From NCBI GenBank assembly GCA_020848515.1, contig JADLIA010000023.1:1-38369 (forward strand): a DNA stretch of 38,369 nt, written 5' to 3'. Position numbers and translations under genes: made by a program. Under the pieces are notes generated by a model. The model had not been told where the DNA came from. It worked only from the letters and a program-made list of their open reading frames with translations, and did no database searches. Position 1 is the first letter of the stretch. Every line of letters starts with the position of its first letter. The DNA is from Rubrivivax sp. (lineage in GTDB: Bacteria > Pseudomonadota > Gammaproteobacteria > Burkholderiales > Burkholderiaceae_C). Below are positions 10,000-18,737 of the stretch, in pieces.

Positions 10000-11793
10000 T
10001 CAGGCCGGCTGCGGATTGCGCAGCCGGATGTGCAGCTCGCGCAGCTGCTTCTCGTCGACCGGGCTGGGCGCCTGGGTCAGCAGGTCCTGCGCGCGCTGAG
10101 TCTTGGGGAAGGCAATCACGTCGCGGATCGACTCGGCGCCGGTCATCAGGGTGATCAGGCGGTCCAGACCGAAGGCCAGGCCGCCGTGCGGGGGCGCGCC
10201 GTACTGCAGGGCGTCGAGCAGGTAGCCGAACTTGGCACGCTGGTCCTCGGGGCCGATGTTGAGCGCGGCGAACACCTTGGCCTGCACGTCGGCGCGGTGG
10301 ATACGCACCGAGCCGCCGCCCAGTTCCCAACCGTTCAGCACCATGTCATAGGCCTTGGCGAGGCACTTGCCAGGGTCGCTGTCCATGAGGTCTTCGTGGC
10401 CGTCCTTCGGGCTGGTGAAGGGGTGGTGCACGGCCACCCAGCGGTTGTCTTCCTCGTCATGCTCGAACATGGGGAAGTCCACCACCCACAGCGGGGCCCA
10501 GCGGTCTTCGAACAGGCCGTTGGCCTTGCCAAACTCGCTGTGGCCGATCTTCAGGCGCAGCGCGCCGATGCTGTCGTTGACGATCTTCGTCTTGTCGGCG
10601 CCGAAGAACAGGATGTCGCCGTCCTGCGCACCGGTGCGCTTGAGAATTTCAGCGATGGCGGCATCGTGGATGTTCTTCACGATGGGCGACTGCAAACCGT
10701 CGCGCCCCTTGGCCACTTCGTTGACCTTGATCCAGGCCAGGCCCTTGGCGCCGTAGATCTTGACGAATTCGGTGTAGCCGTCGATCTCGCCGCGGCTGAT
10801 CTGCGCGCCACCGGGCACGCGCAGGGCGACCACGCGACCGCCCGGGGTGGTGGCGGGGCCGCTGAAGACCTTGAAGTCCACGTCGGTCATCACGTCGGTC
10901 AGCTCGGTGAATTCGAGCTTGACGCGCAGATCGGGCTTGTCCGAACCGAAGCGGTGCATCGCCTCGGCGTAAGGCATGGTGGGGAACGCGCCCAGATCCA
11001 CGCCCAGCTGCTGCTGGAACACCTCGCGGATCATGCGCTGGAAGATGGCGCGGATTTCCTCCTCGTTCAGGAACGAGGTCTCGCAGTCGATCTGCGTGAA
11101 CTCGGGCTGGCGGTCGGCGCGCAGGTCCTCGTCACGGAAGCACTTGGTGATCTGGTAGTAGCGGTCGTAGCCGGCCACCATCAGCATCTGCTTGTACAGC
11201 TGGGGCGACTGCGGCAGCGCGAAGAACTGGCCGTCGTGCACGCGGCTGGGCACGAGGTAGTCGCGCGCGCCCTCGGGCGTGCTCTTGCCCAGCATGGGGG
11301 TTTCGATGTCGACGAAGCCTTCCTTGTCGAGGAAGTTGCGCACCTGGATGGCGGTTTTGTAGCGCAGCATCAGGTTGCGCTGCATGGCCGGGCGGCGCAG
11401 GTCGAGCACGCGGTGCGTCAGGCGGGTGGTTTCCGACAGGTTGTCGTCATCGAGCTGGAACGGCGGCGTGACCGAGGGGTTGAGCACCACCAGCTCGTGG
11501 CACAGCACCTCGATCTTGCCGCTCTTGAGGTTGTCGTTGCTGGTGCCCTCGGGGCGCGCGCGCACCAGGCCCTTGACCTGGATGCAGAACTCGTTGCGCA
11601 GGTCCTCGGCAACGCTGAACATCCCGGGCCGGTCGGGGTCGCACACCACCTGCACATAGCCTTCACGATCGCGCAGATCGACGAAGATCACGCCGCCGTG
11701 GTCGCGCCGGCGGTTGACCCAGCCGCACAGGCTCACGGTCTGACCGATCAGGGCCTCGGTCACGAGGCCGCAGTAGTGGGTACGCATCGACAT
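10000..11793 (-). CDS. aspS: Aspartyl-tRNA synthetase
   Basis: Class II aminoacyl-tRNA synthetase of 597 residues, the bacterial-type length. The N-terminal OB-fold anticodon-binding domain starts [20 protein letters not shown]. Class II motif 2 is seen as [19 protein letters not shown] and motif 3 as [15 protein letters not shown]; the GAD insertion domain lies between them. Start 11793 gives M-S-M-R-T; the internal ATG at 11787 is nearly as plausible. No strong ribosome site is present. It lies downstream of the DUF502 gene (38 bp), an arrangement I recognise from Burkholderiales. Whether it is discriminating or also charges tRNA-Asn depends on whether the genome has asnS or gatCAB, which the window does not show. 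Confidence 0.97.
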   Translation of the reverse strand: MSMRTHYCGLVTEALIGQTVSLCGWVNRRRDHGGVIFVDLRDREGYVQVVCDPDRPGMFSVAEDLRNEFCIQVKGLVRARPEGTSNDNLKSGKIEVLCHELVVLNPSVTPPFQLDDDNLSETTRLTHRVLDLRRPAMQRNLMLRYKTAIQVRNFLDKEGFVDIETPMLGKSTPEGARDYLVPSRVHDGQFFALPQSPQLYKQMLMVAGYDRYYQITKCFRDEDLRADRQPEFTQIDCETSFLNEEEIRAIFQRMIREVFQQQLGVDLGAFPTMPYAEAMHRFGSDKPDLRVKLEFTELTDVMTDVDFKVFSGPATTPGGRVVALRVPGGAQISRGEIDGYTEFVKIYGAKGLAWIKVNEVAKGRDGLQSPIVKNIHDAAIAEILKRTGAQDGDILFFGADKTKIVNDSIGALRLKIGHSEFGKANGLFEDRWAPLWVVDFPMFEHDEEDNRWVAVHHPFTSPKDGHEDLMDSDPGKCLAKAYDMVLNGWELGGGSVRIHRADVQAKVFAALNIGPEDQRAKFGYLLDALQYGAPPHGGLAFGLDRLITLMTGAESIRDVIAFPKTQRAQDLLTQAPSPVDEKQLRELHIRLRNPQPA

Positions 11794-11831
11794 GGAATGG
11801 ACTTTCGGAAAACGGTTCAGGGCCGGCCAGG

Positions 11832-12551
11832 TCAGCCGGCAGGAGGTGATTGCCGGGCATCGGCGGGAGCGCTGACGACCTGCGCCTGCAGCGGCTCGGG
11901 CACGGCCTCGCCGGGTGGACACGGCTGGCGCTGGGGCGGCGCCACCACGCCCATGGAAATCACGTACTTCAGCGCCTCGTCCACGCTCATGCGCAGCTCG
12001 ATGGCGTCGGCCCGCGGCACCATCAGGAAGAAGCCCGAAGTGGGGTTGGGCGTGGTCGGCACATAGACGCTGATGCAGTCGGGCGGCAGGTGGCAGCTGA
12101 CCTCGCCCTCCGGCTTGCCGGTGACGAAGGCGATGGTCCAGGCACCGGGGCGCGGGTACTGGATCAGCAGCGCCTTGGAAAAGGCCTGACCGTTGCCTGA
12201 AAACAGGGTGTCGGACACCTGCTTGACGCCGGAATAGATGCTGCGCACCACCGGAATGCGCGTCATCAGCCGGTCCCACTGCCGCACCGACCACTGGCCG
12301 AACATGTTGGCCACGAACACGCCGGTGCTGAAGATGACGATGGCCACCAGGATCACACCCAGACCGGGCACGTGGCGCAGTCGGTTGGCCAGCGGCCCCA
12401 GGCCCGGCACCATGGCTTCGGCCGCCGACAGCACGCCCAGGAAGATGCCATCCAGGATGCCGAGCAGCCACAGCAGCACCCACACCGTCACGCCCATGGG
12501 CAGCCACACCAGCAGGCCGGTGATGAAGTATTGCCGCAGGCGGGACATCAT
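11832..12551 (-). CDS. DUF502-family membrane protein
   Basis: A 239-residue protein with two N-terminal membrane segments, [22 protein letters not shown] (about 9–30) and [20 protein letters not shown] (about 65–84). A soluble domain follows with the family signature [20 protein letters not shown] Pro/Ala-rich tail ends the protein. Function is unknown in the family. There are two adjacent ATG codons; I use the first. It sits between FmdB and aspS with short gaps, so one transcript (fmdB-like, DUF502, aspS) is likely. Confidence 0.92.
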   Translation of the reverse strand: MMSRLRQYFITGLLVWLPMGVTVWVLLWLLGILDGIFLGVLSAAEAMVPGLGPLANRLRHVPGLGVILVAIVIFSTGVFVANMFGQWSVRQWDRLMTRIPVVRSIYSGVKQVSDTLFSGNGQAFSKALLIQYPRPGAWTIAFVTGKPEGEVSCHLPPDCISVYVPTTPNPTSGFFLMVPRADAIELRMSVDEALKYVISMGVVAPPQRQPCPPGEAVPEPLQAQVVSAPADARQSPPAG

Positions 12552-12572
12552 GGGATGCGGTTCTCTTGAGGA

Positions 12573-12872
12573 TCAGCTGCCGGCGGGCGCTGGGCTGCTG
12601 CTGGCGGGGGCCGGGGCGGCGGGCGCGGGCGCCGCGGCTTGCGCCGCCGCGGGTGCGGGCGACGGCGCGGCCGCGCCCCCTTTGGAGCCGCCGTCGCGGA
12701 AATCGGTCACGTACCAGCCCGAGCCCTTGAGCTGAAAGCCGGCGGCGGTGAGCTGCTTCTCGAACGCCGCCTGTCCGCAGGACGGGCACTCGGCCAGGGG
12801 CGGGTCGGACATCTTCTGCAGCACGTCCTTGGCAAAACCGCAGGCGGCGCACTTGTAGGCGTAGATGGGCAT
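12573..12872 (-). CDS. FmdB-family zinc-ribbon protein
   Basis: A 99-residue protein starting [13 protein letters not shown], the standard FmdB opening. A second Cys pair follows in CPSCG, forming a four-cysteine zinc ribbon in the first ~40 residues. [10 protein letters not shown] block follows. The last ~35 residues are an Ala/Pro low-complexity tail. The family is named for a putative regulator of formamidase, but most members have no proven function. The start is fixed by the conserved MPIYxY; the in-frame upstream ATG would add 13 unrelated residues. It is probably first in the FmdB–DUF502–aspS transcript. Confidence 0.92.
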   Translation of the reverse strand: MPIYAYKCAACGFAKDVLQKMSDPPLAECPSCGQAAFEKQLTAAGFQLKGSGWYVTDFRDGGSKGGAAAPSPAPAAAQAAAPAPAAPAPASSSPAPAGS

Positions 12873-12901
12873 GGCGAACGCGAAATCAGGCTGGGGCAAA
12901 A

Positions 12902-12921
12902 AACTTTTCATTATAAAAGTT
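12902..12921 (-). promoter_or_regulatory. AT-rich promoter/hairpin upstream of the FmdB gene
   Basis: On the minus strand a consensus TATAAT (12910–12915) sits in an AT-rich island, about 38 nt before the FmdB start codon, with no convincing -35. The same bases form a perfect inverted repeat (AACTTTT / AAAAGTT, 6-nt loop) followed by a run of T. It could therefore also act as a weak terminator for the symporter gene upstream. I favour promoter. Confidence 0.5.
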
Positions 12922-12977
12922 CGGCCCTTGCCACGCCGCCGTGGCTGCGACGCCCCTGTGGTGCCCCCTGCGGTGCG

Positions 12978-14447
12978 TCAGCGCGCCGGCTCGCCCGTGA
13001 CGGCCTCGCGTTCCACCAGGTGGTGGACGTAGCCCTTGTGGTTGGGCAGCCATTGCGGCGCCAGCGAACCGAACACCATGCCGACGATCGCCGCCAGCAC
13101 GCCGGCCAGCTGCTGTGGGAAGGCCTCGTTCAGCATCGGGCTGGCCACGAACAGCACCCACACGCCGATGCCCATCACCACCGCCAGCAGCGCGCCCTGG
13201 GTGGTGGCGCGCCGCCAGTAGACGCCAAACGCCAGCGGCACGAAGGCGCCCACCAGTGGCACCTGGTAGGCGCCCGAGACCAGCTCGTAGATGGACGAGC
13301 CTTCCATGGTGATCGAATAGACCAGCACGCACAGGGTGAACACCAGCACGCTGATGCGCATGGCCTTCAGGGTTTCGGCGTCGTTCATGCCCGGGCGCAG
13401 GTTGCGCAGGATGTTTTCGACGAAGGTGGTGGCCGGCGCCAGCAGCGTGGCCGAGGCGGTGGACATGATGGCCGACAGCAGGGCGCCGAAGAAGGCCACC
13501 TGCAGCAGCACCGGCATGTGGCCCATCACCAGCGTGGGCAGCACCTTCTGCGGGTCGTCGTCCAGCAGCGCCGCGGTCTCGGGCATCACCAGCAGCGCGG
13601 CCATGACGATGAACATCGGCACGAAGGCGAAGGCGATGTACAGCAGCCCGCCGATCACCGGCCCGCGCTGGGCGGTCTTGACGTCGCGTGAGGACATCAC
13701 GCGCTGGAACACGTCCTGCTGCGGAATGGAGCCCAGCATCATGGTGATGCCGGCGGCAAAGAAGAACACCCATTCCTTCAGGCCGCCAGTGGGCAGGAAG
13801 TTGAACTTGCCTTCGCGTGCGGCGTAGGCCACCACCTTGTCGGCACCGCCGGCCATGTCGCCGGCGTACCAGGCGATGGCCAGCAGACCGGCGGTGATGA
13901 CGATCATTTGCAGGAAATCGGTCAGCGCCACCGACCACATGCCGCCATACAGCGTGTAGACCAGCACCACCAGGGTGCCGATGACCATGCCCATGGTGAG
14001 CGACACCGCGCCCTGGCTGAGCAGGTTGAACACCAGACCGAGCGCCGTGATCTGCGCGCCCACCCAGCCCAGGTAGCTGAAGATGATGATCAGCGAGCAC
14101 AGCACCTCGACCACCCGACCGTAGCGCTGGCGGTAGTAGTCGCCGATGGTGATGATGTGGCGCAGGTACAGCTTGCGGGCGAAGAACAGGCCCACCAGCA
14201 CCAGACACAGGCCGGCACCGAACGGGTCTTCCACGGTGCCGTGCAGGCCTTCCTTGACGAACTGCGCCGGCGCGCCCAGCACCGTTTCGGAACCGAACCA
14301 GGTCGCGAAGGTGGTGGCGATGACCACCGCCAGCGGCAGGCTGCGCCCGGCCACCGCGTAGTCGGCCGTGTTCTTCACCCGCGTGGCGGCGTACAGGCCG
14401 ATGGCGATCGAGATCACCAGGTACAGCACGATGAAGCTGATCAGCAT
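12978..14447 (-). CDS. Sodium:solute symporter (SSS family)
   Basis: A 489-residue, strongly hydrophobic permease with about 13 predicted membrane helices, the usual size for this family. Features seen: the N-terminal YAVAGRSLPLAVVIATTFATWFG, the loop LRHIITIGDYYRQRYGR, and GALLSAIMSTASATLLAPAT, the helix that carries the Na+-site Ser/Thr residues in this fold. The substrate is not predictable; family members carry amino acids, carboxylates, sugars or urea. GGAGGG lies a few bases before the start. It is downstream of ubiB, separated by a repeat element, and 105 bp ahead of the FmdB gene. Confidence 0.93.
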   Translation of the reverse strand: MLISFIVLYLVISIAIGLYAATRVKNTADYAVAGRSLPLAVVIATTFATWFGSETVLGAPAQFVKEGLHGTVEDPFGAGLCLVLVGLFFARKLYLRHIITIGDYYRQRYGRVVEVLCSLIIIFSYLGWVGAQITALGLVFNLLSQGAVSLTMGMVIGTLVVLVYTLYGGMWSVALTDFLQMIVITAGLLAIAWYAGDMAGGADKVVAYAAREGKFNFLPTGGLKEWVFFFAAGITMMLGSIPQQDVFQRVMSSRDVKTAQRGPVIGGLLYIAFAFVPMFIVMAALLVMPETAALLDDDPQKVLPTLVMGHMPVLLQVAFFGALLSAIMSTASATLLAPATTFVENILRNLRPGMNDAETLKAMRISVLVFTLCVLVYSITMEGSSIYELVSGAYQVPLVGAFVPLAFGVYWRRATTQGALLAVVMGIGVWVLFVASPMLNEAFPQQLAGVLAAIVGMVFGSLAPQWLPNHKGYVHHLVEREAVTGEPAR

Positions 14448-14511
14448 GCCCGTGCCCTCCGCGCGGTCATGACCACCGTCCGTTCACCGATCATCACACC
14501 CTCCGAGTTTT

Positions 14512-14567
14512 GCTACGTTGTTGATAGCTGCTGGCGCATACCCAGAAAGCGCCGCAGGCCGATTTGA
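14512..14567 (+). repeat. Bipartite palindromic element, copy 5 (intergenic, 3' of ubiB)
   Basis: GCTA-N9-TAGCTGCTGGCGC-N11-GCGC, then CGCAGGCCGATTTGA. The second stem is GGCGC/GCGCC. The element ends one base short of the ubiB stop codon (14569–14571) and fills the gap upstream of the symporter gene. Confidence 0.9.
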
Positions 14568-14568
14568 T

Positions 14569-16137
14569 TCAAAACCCATGCCCCCGCCAGGCCAGCAGCG
14601 CGCCGGTCAGCGCCAGCCCCAGCAGCAGGCCACCCACCGCCGTGGCACGCAGCAGACGGCGCGTGCGGCGCTGTTCCTCGCGCAGCTCATGCAGCTCGCG
14701 GCGCAGCTCGTCGCTCGGCCGCTGCTGCAGATAGGCATGCAGCAGCCGCGGCAGATCGGGCAGCATTTTGGCGTAGTACGGCGCCTGGCTCTTGAACTCG
14801 CGCCACAGCCGCTGCGGGCCGATCTGCTCGAGCATCCATTGCTCCAGAAACGGCTTGGCGGTGCTCCACAGGTCCAGTTCGGGGTCGAGCTGGCGCCCCA
14901 GGCCCTCGATGTTCAGCAGCGTCTTCTGCAGCAGCACCAGCTGTGGCTGGATTTCGACGTTGAAGCGGCGCGAGGTCTGGAACAGGCGCATCAGCACCAT
15001 GCCGAGCGAGATGTCCTTCAGCGGCCGATCGAAGTAGGGCTCGCACACGCTGCGCACGGCCGATTCGAGCTCGTCCACGCGCGTGCCGGCCGGCACCCAG
15101 CCGCTTTCGATGTGCAGCTCGGCCACGCGCTTGTAGTCGCGGCGGAAGAAGGCGGTGAAGTTTTGCGCCAGGTATTCCTTGTCGACCTCGGTCAGCGTGC
15201 CGACGATGCCGAAATCGAGCGAGATGTAGCGCCCGAAGGTGGCCGGATCGACGCTGACCATGATGTTGCCCGGGTGCATGTCGGCGTGGAAGAAGCCGTC
15301 GCGAAACACCTGGGTGAAGAAGATGGTCACGCCGTCGCGCGCCAGTCTGGGGATGTCGACCCCGGCCTCGCGCAGGCGCTCGACCTGGCTGATCGGAATG
15401 CCCTGCATGCGCTCCATCACCAGCACGTCGGGCCGCGCCAGCTCCCAGATCATCTCCGGGATCAGCACCAGGTTCAGCCCCGCCATGTTGCGCCGCAGCT
15501 GCGCGGCGCTGGCGGCTTCGCGCATCAGGTCCAGCTCGTCGTGCAGGTATTTGTCGAATTCGGCCACCACCTCGCGCGGCTTGAGGCGTTTGCCATCGGC
15601 CGACAGGCGTTCGACCCAGGTGGCCATCATGCGGATCAGCTGCAGATCCTGCTCGATCACCTTCAGCATGCCCGGGCGCAGCACCTTCACCGCCACCTCG
15701 CGCTCGCGCCCGCCGGCGTCGCGCAGGGTGGCAAAGTGCACCTGGGCGATGGAGGCGCTGGCCACCGGCTGGCGCTCGAAATGCGTGAACAGCTCGCCCA
15801 GCGGCTTGCGGAAGGCACGCTCGATGGTGGCCACCGCCGCTTCGGGCGGAAACGGTGGCACGCGGTCCTGCAGCAGGGCCAGTTCGTCGGCAATGTCGGG
15901 CGGCAGCAGGTCGCGCCGCGTCGACAGCACCTGGCCGAACTTGACGAAGATCGGCCCCAGGCGCTGCAGCGCCTCACGCAGGCGCTGGCCCCGCGGCGCC
16001 GACAGATCGCGCCCGAGGGTGGCGATGCGCGCCAGCAGGCGCAGGCCCGGGTGCTCGAAGCTGGTCAGCACCAGTTCGTCCAGCCCATGGCGCAGAGCCA
16101 CCCACACGATGGTGGTGGCCCGCAGCACGCGCGTCAC
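14569..16137 (-). CDS. ubiB: UbiB: ABC1/ADCK-like atypical kinase for ubiquinone synthesis
   Basis: A 522-residue member of the UbiB protein-kinase-like family, required for aerobic ubiquinone synthesis, where it acts as an ATPase on the lipid intermediates rather than as a protein kinase. Family marks: [16 protein letters not shown] (KxGQ motif), the Ala-rich nucleotide loop [11 protein letters not shown], the lysine in VAVKVLRPG, the catalytic block [12 protein letters not shown], and LDFGIVG. A basic stretch and one C-terminal membrane helix ([21 protein letters not shown]) anchor it. It lies 19 bp downstream of ubiJ in a ubiquinone cluster. The stop is immediately next to repeat copy 5. 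Confidence 0.96.
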   Translation of the reverse strand: MTRVLRATTIVWVALRHGLDELVLTSFEHPGLRLLARIATLGRDLSAPRGQRLREALQRLGPIFVKFGQVLSTRRDLLPPDIADELALLQDRVPPFPPEAAVATIERAFRKPLGELFTHFERQPVASASIAQVHFATLRDAGGREREVAVKVLRPGMLKVIEQDLQLIRMMATWVERLSADGKRLKPREVVAEFDKYLHDELDLMREAASAAQLRRNMAGLNLVLIPEMIWELARPDVLVMERMQGIPISQVERLREAGVDIPRLARDGVTIFFTQVFRDGFFHADMHPGNIMVSVDPATFGRYISLDFGIVGTLTEVDKEYLAQNFTAFFRRDYKRVAELHIESGWVPAGTRVDELESAVRSVCEPYFDRPLKDISLGMVLMRLFQTSRRFNVEIQPQLVLLQKTLLNIEGLGRQLDPELDLWSTAKPFLEQWMLEQIGPQRLWREFKSQAPYYAKMLPDLPRLLHAYLQQRPSDELRRELHELREEQRRTRRLLRATAVGGLLLGLALTGALLAWRGHGF

Positions 16138-16156
16138 CGGCGCCTCCCCGACGCGC

Positions 16157-16699
16157 TCATGCGCCGCCTGCCCGGTCCTGACCGGGCAGGCTGGCGATGA
16201 ACCTGCGCAGCCCCTGCGCCAGGGTGCTGCCCAGGCGTGCCAGCTGGTGCGCGGGAGCGTCGCCGATCAGCCGCGACAGGTCTTCCTCCAGATCCCAGCG
16301 CACGTGGTCGACCAGCCAGTTGACTTCGGCGGCGAACTGCACATCGCCCTCGATGCGCACCCCGGGCCGCTCGCCGCGCACGGCGTGGCGCGCCAGATCG
16401 AGCGGCGAGCTGTCGGTGACCGTGAGCAGCAGGTCGGGCGTGGCCTCGGGCACGCGCTCGCACAGTCCGGCCGGGGTGGCCGCCAGCTGCAGGTTGAAGT
16501 CGCGCCACTGCACGCGCACCACGCGACCCTGCTGGCGCGCCAGCCGGGCCTGGGCTTCGGGCTCCTGCATCAGCACGTGGTTGAGGAACAGCACCACGCG
16601 GTGCTGCATCTCGTCGACCAGCCAGTCGGGCGCCTTCAGCTGCTCGCCCAACTTGCCGAATGCCTCGGCCACCAGTGAGAAGGGGGACTTCATCGTCAT
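16157..16699 (-). CDS. ubiJ: UbiJ: SCP2-domain ubiquinone biosynthesis accessory factor
   Basis: A 180-residue protein with an SCP2-like lipid-binding domain in the first two thirds ([20 protein letters not shown], then the LLLTVTD strand) and a helical C-terminus ([19 protein letters not shown]). In proteobacteria UbiJ binds ubiquinone intermediates together with UbiK in a soluble complex. I start at 16699 (M-T-M-K-S-P-F); an upstream in-frame start would add 16 residues ahead of the conserved block. It directly precedes ubiB. A terminator upstream (16774–16797) implies that ubiJ–ubiB has its own promoter, which I cannot pinpoint. Confidence 0.9.
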   Translation of the reverse strand: MTMKSPFSLVAEAFGKLGEQLKAPDWLVDEMQHRVVLFLNHVLMQEPEAQARLARQQGRVVRVQWRDFNLQLAATPAGLCERVPEATPDLLLTVTDSSPLDLARHAVRGERPGVRIEGDVQFAAEVNWLVDHVRWDLEEDLSRLIGDAPAHQLARLGSTLAQGLRRFIASLPGQDRAGGA

Positions 16700-16773
16700 G
16701 GGGGCGATTATTCCTGACAAATGGCGGCGTCGGCCGCCCAGATGCACGCGTTCTTCCTGCCTGGCACGGACAC

Positions 16774-16797
16774 AAAAAAGCCCGGCAAGCCGGGCTT
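16774..16797 (-). terminator. Rho-independent terminator after the Tim44-like gene
   Basis: On the minus strand AAGCCCGGC / GCCGGGCTT (9 bp) with a 2-nt loop is followed by TTTTTT. It lies 35 bp past the Tim44-like stop, so it separates the ubiE–Tim44-like transcript from ubiJ–ubiB. Confidence 0.88.
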
Positions 16798-16831
16798 CGG
16801 GGCGGGCCGGGCCGGTACGCCCGGCCGGTCG

Positions 16832-17836
16832 TCACTGCAGTGCCTGCACCCCCGCCACCAGCCAGCCGCCGCGGCCCTGGCGCGGCTTGGTCATGTTCCA
16901 GACCTCGCGGAACGGGCTCGGGCCGGCCGAGGCGTCCTCGCGGATCATGCCGCTGAACTCGACGCTGGCCATGTACACGTCGGCCAGCTCCTCGATGCCC
17001 AGCAACTGCGCCTCCAGCATCACCACCTCGGTCTGGTTGGCCTGACCCGGCGCACCGCGCTCGCGCTCGGCCAGCTGGGACTGGATTTCGGCCAGCATCT
17101 CGTCGGTCATCATGGCGCGCAGCGCCGGGATGTCGGAGCGGTCCCAGGCATCCTGCAGGGTGATGAAGTTGCGCTTGGCGGCCTCGGTGAAGCCGGCGAT
17201 GTCGAAATCGGCCGGCACACCCCAGCCCTGGGCGCCACGCAGCCCGGAGCCGATGATCGATCCCCCCGAGGCGCCACCGGCGTCAAACGGCGCCGCCTGA
17301 CCTTCCCAGGGACGGGCCGAGGCGTCGTTGCCCACCTTGGTCGGGTTGTACTGGCGCGGTGTGATCGGCTGCGCGGCACCGGCGCCCTGGTAGGCCATGC
17401 CGGGCCCGCCGGCGGCCGCGGCACCACGCCCGCGGCGCAGCATGCCGATCACCGTCAGCACCACCATGCCCAGCAACAGGATCAGCAGGACGTTGCCGAA
17501 CGCCTGACCCAGGCCCAGCGCGTGGGCCAGCCAGGCCAGGCCCAGACCGGCCGCCAGACCGCCCAGCATGCTGCCCCAGGGTTTGCGCGCGGCCGCACCG
17601 GCCGCGCCTGCCGCCGCCGCACCGCCCGCGGCGGCACCGGCGGTGGCGCTGGACTGCGCCGGCGCCACCGGCGTGCCGGGGCCGGCCGCTTCGCGCTGCG
17701 TCACGTTGCTGGACTGGCGCCCGAGCGACTTGCCACCGCCCAGGCGCTTGGCCTCGGCCTCGAAGCTGAACGCGCCGGTCAGCACCACCGCCAGCAGCAG
17801 CGTGAAGAAATGAGAAACGAGCTTCTTGAGGTTCAT
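16832..17836 (-). CDS. Tim44-like domain membrane protein
   Basis: A 334-residue protein. It has an N-terminal signal-like hydrophobic segment (KLVSHFFTLLLAVVLTGAFS) with an AEA cleavage-like site, then a Ser/Ala/Gly-rich linker. Two closely spaced membrane stretches follow (SMLGGLAAGLGLAWLAHALG and GNVLLILLLGMVVLTVIGML). The C-terminal ~150 residues form a Tim44-like domain (FDIAGFTEAAKRNFITLQDAWDR). Mitochondrial Tim44 aids protein import; the bacterial relatives are poorly characterised membrane-associated proteins. It lies between ubiE and ubiJ, a conserved order in Burkholderiales. It is followed by a strong terminator. Confidence 0.88.
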   Translation of the reverse strand: MNLKKLVSHFFTLLLAVVLTGAFSFEAEAKRLGGGKSLGRQSSNVTQREAAGPGTPVAPAQSSATAGAAAGGAAAAGAAGAAARKPWGSMLGGLAAGLGLAWLAHALGLGQAFGNVLLILLLGMVVLTVIGMLRRGRGAAAAGGPGMAYQGAGAAQPITPRQYNPTKVGNDASARPWEGQAAPFDAGGASGGSIIGSGLRGAQGWGVPADFDIAGFTEAAKRNFITLQDAWDRSDIPALRAMMTDEMLAEIQSQLAERERGAPGQANQTEVVMLEAQLLGIEELADVYMASVEFSGMIREDASAGPSPFREVWNMTKPRQGRGGWLVAGVQALQ

Positions 17837-17897
17837 GACTGACCGGACTCCCCTGACGACTGAAAGTTCCACACGGATATCCACGGCTTTATAAAGG

Positions 17898-18632
17898 TTA
17901 TCCGCATTTGATGCCGACATGCAAGGCAACGACCCCAGCCGTCATGCTGTGATAGTCGACATGACCGAAACCGTTGGCCTTCATCAACGCCTTGAGTTCT
18001 TCCTGGTTGGGGTGCATGCGGATCGATTCGGCCAGGTAGCGGTAGCTGTCGGCGTCGCCTGCCACCAGCCGCCCCAGCCGCGGCAGCACCTGGAACGAAT
18101 ACAGGTCGTAGGCCTTGCGCAGCGGCCGCGCCACCTGCGAAAACTCCAGCACCAGCAGCCGACCGCCCGGCTTGAGCACGCGCGCCATCTCGCGCAGGGC
18201 CTGGTCCTTGTGCGTCATGTTGCGCAGACCGAAGGCGACGCTGACCACGTCGAACCGCTCGTCGGGAAAAGGCAAGGCCTCGGCGTCGCACACCGTGGTG
18301 GGCAGGATCACCCCGGCATCCAGCAGGCGGTCGCGCCCGGTGCGCAGCATGGCTTCGTTGATGTCGGTGTGCACCACCTGCCCATGCGGGCCGACCCGGC
18401 GGGCGAAGGCCAGCGCCAGATCGCCGGTGCCGCCGGCGATGTCCAGCACGCTCTGACCCGGCTGCAGGTTGGCCACCATCACGGCATAGGCCTTCCAGGC
18501 CCGGTGCAGGCCACCGGACATGAGGTCGTTCATGAGGTCGTACCGCGCGGCGACCGAATCGAACACGCCGCGCACGCGGCGCGCCTTGTCCTGTTCGTCA
18601 ACCGACTGGAAACCGAAATGCGTGGTGGCCAT
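17898..18632 (-). CDS. ubiE: Ubiquinone/menaquinone C-methyltransferase
   Basis: S-adenosylmethionine-dependent methyltransferase, 244 residues, which methylates the ring carbon of 2-polyprenyl-6-methoxy-benzoquinol. The opening [21 protein letters not shown] and [17 protein letters not shown] are UbiE signatures. The cofactor site is [15 protein letters not shown], and the later [22 protein letters not shown] is also typical. The start at 18632 (MATTHFGF) follows the family. It is divergent from the Nudix–MBL gene over a 105-bp region carrying a 16-bp palindrome. Confidence 0.96.
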   Translation of the reverse strand: MATTHFGFQSVDEQDKARRVRGVFDSVAARYDLMNDLMSGGLHRAWKAYAVMVANLQPGQSVLDIAGGTGDLALAFARRVGPHGQVVHTDINEAMLRTGRDRLLDAGVILPTTVCDAEALPFPDERFDVVSVAFGLRNMTHKDQALREMARVLKPGGRLLVLEFSQVARPLRKAYDLYSFQVLPRLGRLVAGDADSYRYLAESIRMHPNQEELKALMKANGFGHVDYHSMTAGVVALHVGIKCG

Positions 18633-18689
18633 GGGGCGCTGCCGTGGTGGTGGATCGCTGCGGGAAACGGCGCCCACCGCTCGCGCGGC

Positions 18690-18705
18690 TGACGCCCTGG
18701 CGTCA
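18690..18705. promoter_or_regulatory. 16-bp palindrome in the ubiE / Nudix–MBL divergent region
   Basis: TGACGCC-CT-GGCGTCA is a perfect inverted repeat (7-base arms, 2-base centre). It lies 58 bp upstream of ubiE and 33 bp upstream of the Nudix–MBL start. Its position between two divergent genes suits an operator; no binding protein can be named. Confidence 0.42.
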
Positions 18706-18725
18706 AGTGTAAGGCGCGCCATGCC

Positions 18726-18731
18726 CATAAT
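18726..18731 (+). promoter_or_regulatory. Possible -10 box placing transcription start at the ATG
   Basis: CATAAT lies 6 bases before the Nudix–MBL start codon. If it is the -10 box, transcription would begin at or next to the A of the ATG, giving a leaderless mRNA. No Shine-Dalgarno sequence precedes this start, which fits. The -35 region is poor. Confidence 0.35.
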
Positions 18732-18737
18732 GGCCGC

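Noticed and set aside
12573-12610. An eleventh palindromic element near the FmdB stop (AGCTGCCGGCG)
   Set aside because: The GCTA arm at the fixed 9-nt distance and the distal GCGC arm are missing, and the words fall in an Ala/Pro-rich coding tail.
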